Shown one piece after another: positions 18,547 through 30,999 of a stretch of 64,000 nucleotides of DNA; position 1 is the first letter of the stretch, and each line of letters begins with the position of its first letter. The DNA is from JALSHZ01 sp964614535 (lineage in GTDB: Bacteria > Pseudomonadota > Gammaproteobacteria > UWMA-0217), in assembly GCA_964614535.1 (NCBI GenBank), contig CAZTOZ010000061.1, positions 55,111-119,110 of the forward strand, given 5' to 3'. Under the pieces are notes generated by a model. That model saw only the letters and a list, made by a program, of their open reading frames with translations. It ran no database searches and was not told where the DNA came from. The translations under genes and the position numbers were made by a program.

Positions 18547-19161
18547 ATGGCGAAGTTGACACTCTCTACCGAAGGCAAAATCGTAAAGGAAATCCCGATC
18601 GACAAGGACTGCCTGACCATCGGGCGCAAAAAGGAAAACGACATCCACATCGACAGCATGTCGGTCAGTGGGCGTCATGCAAAAATCGTCATGATCGAGG
18701 ACGACGCTTTCATTCAGGATCTCGGCAGCACCAACGGCACGTTCGTCAACGCCGACAGGGTCACCCAGGCCCACCTCGATGATGGCGACGTCATCACGCT
18801 GGGAACCTACAGCCTCAAGTATGTCGCGGAAACCGCGCAGGCACCCGCCAGAAAGCTGAATGGATCGAGCCATGCGCTGCCTTCTGACCAGACACAGGCC
18901 CATCTAGAGATTCTCGACGCACCCGACCACCAACCCAAGATCATCCCGATCACCAGCAAGATGGTGACGCTGGGGAAACCAGGCACACAGGTGGCGGCCA
19001 TCACCCAGCGCAACGACGATTTCTATTTCGTCCATGTGGATGGCGGCGAGGAGGATGCCCCCTCCACCATCAACGACGAGCCGGTCGCGGAAAAGCGTCA
19101 GCTCAAGGACCACGATGTCATCGAGGTCGCCGGCGTGAAAATGGAGTTCCGCACCGGCTGA
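18547..19161 (+). CDS. FHA-domain phosphothreonine-binding protein
   Basis: The N-terminal FHA domain (about residues 5-95) carries the key residues in LTIGRKKENDIHID, SVSGRHAKIVMIED and QDLGSTNGTFVN. A linker follows, and then a second beta-rich region (about 125-204) starting PKIIPITSKMVTLGKPGTQV that ends VIEVAGVKMEFRTG. This looks like a second, degenerate FHA-like fold lacking the GR and SxxH residues. It lies 10 bp after the phosphatase gene, fitting a phospho-signalling pair. It has 204 residues. Confidence 0.92.
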   Translation: MAKLTLSTEGKIVKEIPIDKDCLTIGRKKENDIHIDSMSVSGRHAKIVMIEDDAFIQDLGSTNGTFVNADRVTQAHLDDGDVITLGTYSLKYVAETAQAPARKLNGSSHALPSDQTQAHLEILDAPDHQPKIIPITSKMVTLGKPGTQVAAITQRNDDFYFVHVDGGEEDAPSTINDEPVAEKRQLKDHDVIEVAGVKMEFRTG

Positions 19162-19517
19162 ACCCGGCACCCTTATTCGGCCCGATCGCTTCGACGGTCG
19201 GGCCACGCCCCTCCGGCATGGCGCGCACACCACTCATCGCCATTTTTCTCCCCTTCCTCGCCGTTCTCGTTACCTATTTGTGATCGAATTACGCATACCA
19301 CCGCATCACCTTGGGTATGATGCCTTCCAACCCGTGAAAACTTGCCGTCCATCAGGAAAGGCTTCGATCGAACGGTAGCGAATGACCAGTGCCCGGTGCC
19401 CCCATCACCGCGGAACCGCTGGTTTGGTCGAAACCTGTTCCGCCGTGCAGGTCGTCACTGGAACAAGGAAGTTTCCATAACACTACAGGACCAAATCTGG
19501 CGGGCTTAAGCACTATA
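19162..19517. other. Intergenic region between the FHA and HD genes
   Basis: A hairpin GGCCCGA/TCGGGCC (19179-19204) stands 17 bp after the FHA stop and may end that transcript, though no T-run follows. A 21-codon hydrophobic frame lies at 19218-19283. TATAAT at 19513-19518 overlaps the next ATG, so it cannot be that gene's promoter if the start is right. Nothing else is supported. Confidence 0.5.
19218..19283 (+). CDS. Possible 21-residue single-helix membrane microprotein
   Basis: The frame ATG to TGA encodes MARTPLIAIFLPFLAVLVTY plus a final Leu, a near-perfect transmembrane helix with a positive N-terminus, as in small accessory subunits such as CydX or KdpF. There is no good ribosome binding site upstream. 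It may be chance; a frame this short has no statistical weight without conservation. Confidence 0.18.
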   Translation: MARTPLIAIFLPFLAVLVTYL

Positions 19518-20516
19518 ATGACAACGAAAACGCTCACGGCGCATCGTAACGAATACGATGTGACCGACAGAATCGTGGTGACAGACGTCGAGTCCGTCCG
19601 GGCACACGTTTGTGAACTCTATTTGTCCACCTACGGCACGGGCAAGAACCTCTCCCGCCTGCGCCAGGCCTTCACCGACTTTTCCCGTCTGTTTCGCGGT
19701 GAATTCAAGGGCTATCACGCCTGCGACACGCTCTATCATGACATGCAGCACACACTGGATGTCACACTGGCGATGGCCCGACTGCTCAACGGGTACGAGC
19801 GAGAACACGCGCTCGACCCGCTAGGCGAAAACCGTTTCGTGCTCGGATGCGTCATCGCCCTCTTCCACGATGCCGGCTACATCCGCAAGCTCGACGACCA
19901 CACCGCGCCCAACGGCGCCTACTACACGCTGACCCATGTCAGCCGGGGCGGAGAATTCCTGCGCCACTATCTGCCCTCCATCGGCATGGGGCCCGATACC
20001 GAGCTGGCGACCCAATTGATCCATTTCACCGGTTATGAAATGGATATCGACGAGATCGACATCCCCGATCCGAAGGATCGGATGGTCGGCCACCTGCTCG
20101 GCACCGCCGATCTCATTTCCCAGATGGCGGATCGCTGCTACCTGGAAAAATGCAGCAACCGCCTCTACCCGGAATTCGTGGTCTGTGGCCTTGCGGGCTC
20201 CGATGCCAATGGCGATACCCGCTCCTCACTGGTCCATCGTCACGGCACGCTGTTCGAATCGGCCGAAGATCTGCTGAAGAAAACGCCCGACTTCTACAAC
20301 CATTCGGTGCTGCATCGGCTCAACCGCCATTTCCATCGTGCCTACGACTATGCCCGCGCGCATTTTGGCAACCACGACAACCCATACATGGAACGCATCC
20401 GGAGAAACATCGACTATCTGGAAGCCACCCGGGACAAGCCGCTGGAAGCCAGGCTGAGACGGAAATTGCCGCAAACCAACGCCACGCAGTTCTTCCCCTT
20501 CGAAATGGTCAGTTGA
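19518..20516 (+). CDS. HD-domain phosphohydrolase resembling cyclic nucleotide phosphodiesterases
   Basis: The 332-residue protein carries an HD-type metal site that is closer to eukaryotic class I PDEases than to HD-GYP. YHDMQHTLDVTLAMARLL (His74, His78) resembles the PDEase HNxxH, and FHDAGY (His117-Asp118) and GTADLISQM (Asp198) provide the remaining metal ligands. There is no GYP motif. The start is ATG 19518. Its neighbours are the cyclic-nucleotide-binding fusion, PP2C and FHA genes, which makes cAMP or cGMP hydrolysis a fair hypothesis. The substrate is inferred, not shown. Confidence 0.85.
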   Translation: MTTKTLTAHRNEYDVTDRIVVTDVESVRAHVCELYLSTYGTGKNLSRLRQAFTDFSRLFRGEFKGYHACDTLYHDMQHTLDVTLAMARLLNGYEREHALDPLGENRFVLGCVIALFHDAGYIRKLDDHTAPNGAYYTLTHVSRGGEFLRHYLPSIGMGPDTELATQLIHFTGYEMDIDEIDIPDPKDRMVGHLLGTADLISQMADRCYLEKCSNRLYPEFVVCGLAGSDANGDTRSSLVHRHGTLFESAEDLLKKTPDFYNHSVLHRLNRHFHRAYDYARAHFGNHDNPYMERIRRNIDYLEATRDKPLEARLRRKLPQTNATQFFPFEMVS

Positions 20517-20534
20517 CCGGCCGGCCCGTCGCGA

Positions 20535-20831
20535 TCACGATCCGGCGGCCTGGGCTGCCAACGCCTTTTTGCGCGCCTTGATGGCCAGCGCCCGCGCCCG
20601 CTCGGCCACCTTGCCCGCCAGACTGTAGCGCCCTTCGGCGAGAAATCGGTCGGCATCCTCCATCAGCACCTTCACTTCTGCGATCAATGCCGGCGCATAC
20701 CGCTCCGCGCCCGCCTGCTGGGCCGCGCGGTAGGCCTGACGCGCATCGCTCATTTCCTGCACGGGAATGGTTTCACAGGCGGTGAGCCATGTCATCGTGG
20801 CAACGAGCAGAGCAGTGAGAATCGGTTTCAT
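20535..20831 (-). CDS. DUF4398-type small lipoprotein
   Basis: The 98-residue protein starts MKPILTALLVATMTWLTAC, a lipoprotein signal with Cys19 as the lipid-modified residue. The mature part is a helical Ala/Arg/Glu-rich segment, SDARQAYRAAQQAGAERYAP and the rest, matching the DUF4398 family. ATG 20831 is chosen because the signal peptide begins there. It is convergent with the HD gene, with stops 18 bp apart. Function is unknown; the family is envelope-associated. Confidence 0.82.
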   Translation of the reverse strand: MKPILTALLVATMTWLTACETIPVQEMSDARQAYRAAQQAGAERYAPALIAEVKVLMEDADRFLAEGRYSLAGKVAERARALAIKARKKALAAQAAGS

Positions 20832-20987
20832 CGGGAACGCCAGCGGAGAATAGAGGGTGAAGACCACGCCATGCGCGGGGCGGCGGAATACCCGCGATGC
20901 CACGGCCATGCCCCCCGCGCCATCGCTTGGATTGAACGCTAGCATCACTTAAGATCGGCAGCAAGTTGTCAGCCGAGAAACGACACC

Positions 20988-21934
<947 letters not shown>

Positions 21935-21947
21935 TGGCCGACGATCG

Positions 21948-22313
21948 ATGACACGCGTCCGACTCGCCTATCTGCTGGCACTGGCCGGCCACCTCGGCCT
22001 CTTTTTCCTGCTGCTCGGCGCCATTGCCCGCCTTCCGGCCGACAACCAGCCCTCCCGCTTCCTGCTGCTATTCACGCTGGTCGGTCCCCTGCTGTTTCCG
22101 CTCCGCGGCCTGCTCCACGGCCGACCCTACACCCACGCCTGGTCCGGATTCATGGCGCTGGTCTACTTCGTCATCGGCATCGGCGTCGCGGCCGGCGAAA
22201 AAACACTGCCGCTCGGGATCGCCATCACCACGACCGCCACGCTCTGGTTCTTCGGCGCCCTCTTCTATGTACGCTGGAAAGTGCCGAAGAAAAACGAGAC
22301 GCTCCCCCCCTGA
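21948..22313 (+). CDS. DUF2069 family inner-membrane protein
   Basis: The 121-residue protein has four hydrophobic segments (about residues 5-25, 34-52, 62-80 and 84-106), starting LAYLLALAGHLGLFFLLLG, and ends in a basic tail WKVPKKNETLPP. It matches the DUF2069 family found beside wrbA in many gammaproteobacteria. No function is known. It is the last gene of the arsC-wrbA unit. Confidence 0.88.
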   Translation: MTRVRLAYLLALAGHLGLFFLLLGAIARLPADNQPSRFLLLFTLVGPLLFPLRGLLHGRPYTHAWSGFMALVYFVIGIGVAAGEKTLPLGIAITTTATLWFFGALFYVRWKVPKKNETLPP

Positions 22314-22536
22314 ATCGTTCTCTCCGGGTTTCAGATCGAGCCGTTCGGGCTCGCGATCGTCGCTGCCCGCCCCGGCGGAAAAAACACGGCGTGGTCACGG
22401 TGCCAGTATCGGTTTCGCGTCTCGTCGGGCATGGTGTTCTTCTTCACGGCCCAAGCCGAGTTTCCTCATCGAAAAACACGGGAAAGACACGCCATACGGG
22501 GGGAGTCCGAGCCACCATGCCCCCACGTCCACCGGC

Positions 22537-23931
22537 TCACACCGACTGGCCGCGCTTCCAGGTGGTGCCGTCGGCCCCGTCCTCGAGCACGATGCCCCGG
22601 CCCTTGAGCAAATCCCGGATCTCGTCGGAGCGAGCGAAATCACGGTTCTTTCGCGCCTCGGTCCGCTCGGCCACCAGCGCGTCGATCTCCGCGTCGCTCA
22701 AACCCTCTGCCTCTCCTCCGCTCGCCTGCCATTTGAACCAGCCATCCGGCGTCTGCGAGAAAAAGCCCAGCATCCGCCCGCTGGCGAGCAACCGACCCTT
22801 CAGCGCCGCCGCCTCTGCGCGATCTCCGGCTTTGTTGAGTCGCCGCGCCAGATCGTGCAACGCGGCAATCGCCACCGGGGTGTTGAGGTCGTCGTCGAGC
22901 GCGTCGACGATGGCGGCATCCGGCCCGGTATCGTCCGGCTCGACCGCCGCGGCCTTGCGCAACGCATTGTAGAGACCGTCCAGCGCCGCTTTCGCCTGGC
23001 GGAGATTGTCCGGTGACCAGTCCAGCGGCGAGCGGTAGTGTCCCGCCAGCAACGCAAAACGCACCGCCTCGCCGGGGGCCTCGCCGAGCACGTCACGCAG
23101 CGTGAAGAAATTGCCCTCCGATTTCGACATCTTTTCACCGGAAACGGTGATGTACCCGTTGTGCACCCAGTAGCGGGCAAAGGTCTCGCCATCGTGGGCG
23201 CACTGACTCTGCGCCCGCTCGTTTTCATGGTGGGGAAAAATCAGGTCCCGCCCGCCACCATGGATGTCGATGGTACGGCCCAGGTGTTTCTCGATCATCG
23301 TCGAGCACTCCAGATGCCAGCCGGGACGTCCCACACCCCACGGGCTTTCCCAGCCGGGCAGATCGTCGCTCGACGGTTTCCACAAGACGAAATCCCCGGG
23401 ATGCCGCTTGTACGAGGCCACCTCGACACGGGCACCGGCCATCATCTCGTCGAGCCGCCGGTGAGACAGCGCGCCGTAGTCCGGCATCGACTGCACGTCG
23501 AACAGCACGTGACCGTCGGCCTGGTAGGCGCACCCCTTCTCCACCAGTGCCCGCACCATCTCCAGCATCGGTTCGATGTGCTCGGTGGCACGCGGCTCCA
23601 CCGTCGGCGGCAGGGTGTTGAGGGCCGCGATGTCCTCGTGATAGAGGCGGATAAAACGGTCGGTGAGCTCACGGATCGACTCCCCGTTCTCCTTCGCCGC
23701 CTGGTTGATCTTGTCGTCCACGTCGGTGATGTTGCGCGCATAGACCACGTTCGGGTAGTGGTGGCGCAGCAGACGAAACAGGGTATCGAAAACGACGATG
23801 GGGCGGGCATTGCCGATATGGATCAGGTTATAGACCGTCGGCCCGCAGACATACATCGTCACGCGGTCGGGATCGAGCGGCTCGAACGCCTCTTTCTGGC
23901 CGGACTGGGTATTGTGCAGATGGAGCGTCAT
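22537..23931 (-). CDS. cysS: Cysteinyl-tRNA synthetase
   Basis: This class I synthetase charges tRNA-Cys. The zinc/cysteine site begins at [10 protein letters not shown], the HIGH motif is [12 protein letters not shown] near residue 37, and [12 protein letters not shown] is at about residue 266. It has 464 residues. ispF lies 43 bp upstream on the same strand, so it may end an ftsB-ispD-ispF-cysS unit. Confidence 0.98.
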   Translation of the reverse strand: MTLHLHNTQSGQKEAFEPLDPDRVTMYVCGPTVYNLIHIGNARPIVVFDTLFRLLRHHYPNVVYARNITDVDDKINQAAKENGESIRELTDRFIRLYHEDIAALNTLPPTVEPRATEHIEPMLEMVRALVEKGCAYQADGHVLFDVQSMPDYGALSHRRLDEMMAGARVEVASYKRHPGDFVLWKPSSDDLPGWESPWGVGRPGWHLECSTMIEKHLGRTIDIHGGGRDLIFPHHENERAQSQCAHDGETFARYWVHNGYITVSGEKMSKSEGNFFTLRDVLGEAPGEAVRFALLAGHYRSPLDWSPDNLRQAKAALDGLYNALRKAAAVEPDDTGPDAAIVDALDDDLNTPVAIAALHDLARRLNKAGDRAEAAALKGRLLASGRMLGFFSQTPDGWFKWQASGGEAEGLSDAEIDALVAERTEARKNRDFARSDEIRDLLKGRGIVLEDGADGTTWKRGQSV

Positions 23932-23973
23932 GGAAAAATCACTCAGTGACGATAGCGGCGGGATGCCGGCGGA

Positions 23974-24456
23974 TTATAGCGGGTTTGCGCGTTGAATCAG
24001 CACCACCGCATGCACGGCGATGCCCTCTTTGCGGCCGGTATAGCCCAGCCGCTCGGTGGTGGTCGCCTTGACGTTGGCCGGCGCGTCGAGCAGCACCGCG
24101 AGATTGTCGCGCATCGCATCGATCCACGGCGCGAGCTTCGGCGCCTGGGCGATGATCGTGGCATCGAGGTTGACCACTGAAAAATCGCGCGCGCGCAGTT
24201 GCGCCATGACATTCTCCAGCAGGCGCCGGCTGTCGATGCCGGCCAGGGCGGGGTCGGTATCGGGGAAATGGCGGCCGATGTCACCCAGGCCGGCGGCACC
24301 GAGCAACGCATCGCAGACGGCGTGGAGCAACACATCGCCGTCGGAGTGGGCGGCAAAGGCTCGATCGTGGGGGATGCGAACACCGCCGAGCATCAGATGA
24401 TCGCCCTCGGCGAAGGCGTGCACGTCGAAGCCGTGACCGATCCGCAGCGACGTCAT
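23974..24456 (-). CDS. ispF: 2-C-methyl-D-erythritol 2,4-cyclodiphosphate synthase
   Basis: IspF makes the cyclic diphosphate intermediate of the MEP isoprenoid pathway. The metal ligands lie in [20 protein letters not shown], with a third His in [20 protein letters not shown]. It has 160 residues. The ATG overlaps the ispD stop by four bases, so the two are translated together. Confidence 0.98.
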   Translation of the reverse strand: MTSLRIGHGFDVHAFAEGDHLMLGGVRIPHDRAFAAHSDGDVLLHAVCDALLGAAGLGDIGRHFPDTDPALAGIDSRRLLENVMAQLRARDFSVVNLDATIIAQAPKLAPWIDAMRDNLAVLLDAPANVKATTTERLGYTGRKEGIAVHAVVLIQRANPL

Positions 24457-25160
24457 GTCGCCATCTCCCGTTGCAGATAGAACTCCGCCAACGGCAGGTC
24501 TTCCGGGCGGGTGATCTTGAGATTGTCCATCGGCCCCTCCACCAGCAGCGGCGCATGACCCAGTTGTTCCACCGCACTGGCCTCGTCGGTGATCCGCTCG
24601 GGATGGTCGAGCCCCCGGCGCAGTGCCTCATGCAGCAGACCGGCTCGAAACAGTTGCGGCGTCAGCGCATGCCACAGCCGGCTGCGATCCACGGTGTGGG
24701 CAATACGGCCACCCTCGCCCGCCTGCTTCATCGTATCGCGCGCCGGCGCCGCCAGAATGCCGCCGCAGGGGTGATCCGCCACCGCCCGCATCAACGCGAC
24801 GATATCCCCGACATGGACACAGGGGCGGGCCGCGTCGTGCACCAGCAGCCAGTCGTCGGCCGCCAGTTCAGGCATCAGCGCCACCACCGCATTGAAGACC
24901 GAGTGAACCCGCTCACGACCACCGACGACAGTTTGCAGCGGCACCGGCAGATCGATATCGAGCGTCGGCCACCAGGCGTCGGCCGCGCCGAGCGCAACGA
25001 CGATGCCCGCCAGCCCCGGCACCGCAGCCAGTTTGCGCAGAGTGTGTTCGATGACGGTCTTGCCGGCCAGCGGCAGATATTGCTTGGGAATGTCGGCGCC
25101 CATGCGCCGGCCGGCCCCAGCGGCCGGAACAATGGCCCAGGTCGTTGCCGTGTCAGTCAC
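24453..25160 (-). CDS. ispD: 2-C-methyl-D-erythritol 4-phosphate cytidylyltransferase
   Basis: IspD couples CTP to MEP in isoprenoid synthesis. The CTP loop is [20 protein letters not shown] at residues 11-30. [13 protein letters not shown] (near residue 102) and [12 protein letters not shown] are the other conserved blocks. It has 235 residues. It overlaps ftsB by 8 bp and ispF by 4 bp, the standard gammaproteobacterial order. Confidence 0.98.
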   Translation of the reverse strand: MTDTATTWAIVPAAGAGRRMGADIPKQYLPLAGKTVIEHTLRKLAAVPGLAGIVVALGAADAWWPTLDIDLPVPLQTVVGGRERVHSVFNAVVALMPELAADDWLLVHDAARPCVHVGDIVALMRAVADHPCGGILAAPARDTMKQAGEGGRIAHTVDRSRLWHALTPQLFRAGLLHEALRRGLDHPERITDEASAVEQLGHAPLLVEGPMDNLKITRPEDLPLAEFYLQREMAT

Positions 25161-25473
25161 CGGAATAGGCAGTGGATTGGTTGGAAAAACGTTTTTGCGA
25201 GACCGGCAGGATCACCTGAAAAAAGGTCTCTCCCTCCTTGATCATCCCCAGCTCACTGCGCGCCCGCTCCTCGATGGCTGCCGTACCACTCTTGAGGTCG
25301 CTCACTTCGGCGGCCAGCGCGGCGTTGCGGGCAGTGAGGCGGGCGTTCTCCTCCCGTTGGGCGTCAACCGCCTGCTGGATGCGCCAGACGTCCGCCAGAC
25401 TCCCCTCCCCGACCCAGAGCTGGATCTGAAGAACGAGCAACAACCCCGTGAGCGTGATAACCAGTAACCTCAT
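25153..25473 (-). CDS. ftsB: Cell division protein FtsB
   Basis: FtsB joins FtsL and FtsQ in the divisome. A membrane helix, LLVITLTGLLLVLQIQLWVG, occupies residues 3-22. A coiled coil runs from about residue 28 to 65 (VDAQREENARLTARNAALAA), followed by the conserved ERARSELGMIKEGETFFQVI. It has 106 residues, close to the family size. It overlaps ispD by 8 bp. Confidence 0.95.
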   Translation of the reverse strand: MRLLVITLTGLLLVLQIQLWVGEGSLADVWRIQQAVDAQREENARLTARNAALAAEVSDLKSGTAAIEERARSELGMIKEGETFFQVILPVSQKRFSNQSTAYSGD

Positions 25474-25791
25474 CCTGTTTCTTCGTGTTGTCCTGTGTCA
25501 CAGGGCAGCGTCCGGTGCTTCCGGGCAACGCGTCGAACCCCTGTTCGCGGCACCGCCGATGCCGCCAGCCCACAGTGTTTGTATGCCGATGCTCCCTATC
25601 AGCTATTAGAGCATGTCCTGACTCTGAATTATTCGATTCTACAATAAGTTACAGGTTAAATGTAAGCACCAACCTTAAATGGTCCGACCCCAAAGGCCGC
25701 AATGGCGGCCGCGACGACGAAGATTGAGGGAATCCCCCACCTCCGGCGACTCGGCCGGAAGCAGGGCGGGCTTTTTCATCGGGCCTTCGGG
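25474..25791. other. Intergenic region between eno and ftsB
   Basis: No gene is seen. The middle (about 25600-25680) is AT-rich compared with the rest of the window and could hold the ftsB promoter. A palindromic GGCCGC/GCGGCC pair lies near 25697-25713. Directly after the eno stop the minus strand reads TAGCCCGAAGGCCCGATGAA, which resembles the terminal repeat of the MITE family, followed by an A-run and GC block. No full terminator can be drawn. Confidence 0.4.
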
Positions 25792-27120
<1,329 letters not shown>

Positions 27121-27171
27121 TTACTGTCCGGGCGTCGCCAGCGGCACGCGGCGGCGACGCCGGCGAACCGG

Positions 27172-29741
<2,570 letters not shown>

Positions 29742-29859
29742 TCACAATTGACCAGGCGACGCAAAGACCTGAAAGCCGAAAGGTTTTCCGTCACCGGCAT
29801 GGATGCCAAAAGCAGGCGCTTTGGTTACCATAGGCCAACCCCAAGAGCCGGAAGACACC

Positions 29860-30378
29860 ATGACCGACAACAGCCAGGAGACGATCGCAAAAGGCAAACT
29901 GGTGGAGTTCACCTACCAGATCGTCGATGAGAAAGGCGCCATCACCGAACAGGTCGATCTGCCGCTGACCTATATCCACGGCCACGACAGCGGCATGTTC
30001 CCCCGCATCGAGGTGGCACTGGAGGGCCGCAAGCCCGGCGACCAGGTGACGGTAAAGTTACCGCCCGAAGAGGGTTTCGGCTTCCGCGACGAGGATCTGA
30101 TCTTCCGCGACCGGCTGGCCAACGTTCCGGCCGAATACCGCAAACTCGGGGCCGAGGCCCAGTTCCACAACGACCGCGGCGAAGCAAAGACGTTTCGCGT
30201 CACCGAAATCACCAAGACGCACATCGTCCTCGACGGCAACCACCCCCTGGCAGGCCAGACCGTTACGTTCCACGTCCACATCCTCGGGGTGCGCGATGCC
30301 ACCGACGAGGAACTCTCCGGCGTCGTGCCCACCGGACAGGCGGCGCCGCTGCCCACCACGGCACCGACCCTCAACTGA
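29860..30378 (+). CDS. SlyD-like FKBP-type peptidyl-prolyl isomerase
   Basis: The 172-residue protein has a split FKBP domain with the chaperone (IF) insert. LVEFTYQIVDEKGAITEQ is the FKBP start, EVALEGRKPGDQVTVKLPPE leads into the insert, and LDGNHPLAGQTVTFHVHILG closes the fold. It lacks the His-rich metal-binding tail of E. coli SlyD and ends instead in a Pro/Thr tail. ATG 29860 is chosen because similarity begins there. A YqhA-family gene follows after 3 bp. Confidence 0.93.
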   Translation: MTDNSQETIAKGKLVEFTYQIVDEKGAITEQVDLPLTYIHGHDSGMFPRIEVALEGRKPGDQVTVKLPPEEGFGFRDEDLIFRDRLANVPAEYRKLGAEAQFHNDRGEAKTFRVTEITKTHIVLDGNHPLAGQTVTFHVHILGVRDATDEELSGVVPTGQAAPLPTTAPTLN

Positions 30379-30381
30379 CCG

Positions 30382-30933
30382 ATGCGTTTTCTCGAGACCC
30401 TGTTCGAAGGCCTGCTGTGGAACAGCCGCCTCGTCGTCCTCTTCGCCGTCGTCGCCAGCCTCTGCACCGGCTTTGCGATGTTCTACATCGCCACCGTCGA
30501 CGCCTGGTACCTGTTGACCCACCTGCCCGACTATCTCGACCCCCATCTGACGACCGAGACCCGCGCCGATCTGCGCGCCACGATGGTCACCCACGTCGTC
30601 GAAATCATCGACGGCTACCTGCTGGCCACCGTCATGCTGATTTTCTCGCTGGGGCTCTACGAACTCTTCATCAGCAAGATCGAACAGGCCAACCACTCCG
30701 AGGCCAGCTCCTCCGTGCTGCTGATCACCAGTCTCGACGACCTGAAGAACCGGCTCGCCAAGGTCATCCTGATGATTCTCATCGTCAAGTTCTTCGAACG
30801 GGCACTGGAGATGGACTTTGCCGATGCGCTGGAGATGGTGCAGTTCGCCGGCGGCATCGCACTGATCGGGCTGGCACTCTACCTGAGCCACGCCGCCGAC
30901 CACGGCAATGGCCGTTCGAAAGAGGAACATTGA
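30382..30933 (+). CDS. YqhA/UPF0114 family membrane protein
   Basis: The 183-residue protein has about four membrane helices (residues 15-35, 72-95, 115-135 and 150-170) with the family pattern FEGLLWNSRLVVLFAVVASL and LLATVMLIFSLGLYELFISK. It follows the FKBP gene with a 3-bp gap. Function of the family is unknown. Its stop is 66 bp from the convergent end of the hybrid kinase. Confidence 0.9.
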   Translation: MRFLETLFEGLLWNSRLVVLFAVVASLCTGFAMFYIATVDAWYLLTHLPDYLDPHLTTETRADLRATMVTHVVEIIDGYLLATVMLIFSLGLYELFISKIEQANHSEASSSVLLITSLDDLKNRLAKVILMILIVKFFERALEMDFADALEMVQFAGGIALIGLALYLSHAADHGNGRSKEEH

Positions 30934-30999
30934 CGCGCCGTCCGCTGGAGAACCCGCAGCACCCACCCCATCCGCAGGCCACCCGATCTCGGCGCTACG

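Noticed and set aside
19513..19518. TATAAT overlapping the HD-gene ATG as a promoter
   Set aside because: A start site from this box would fall inside the gene, and the next possible start codon would remove conserved sequence.
25600..25690. AT-rich stretch with GGTCCGACCCC between ftsB and eno as a transposase remnant
   Set aside because: Motifs of this kind occur at the ends of some REP-associated elements, but no partner repeat or coding remnant is visible here.
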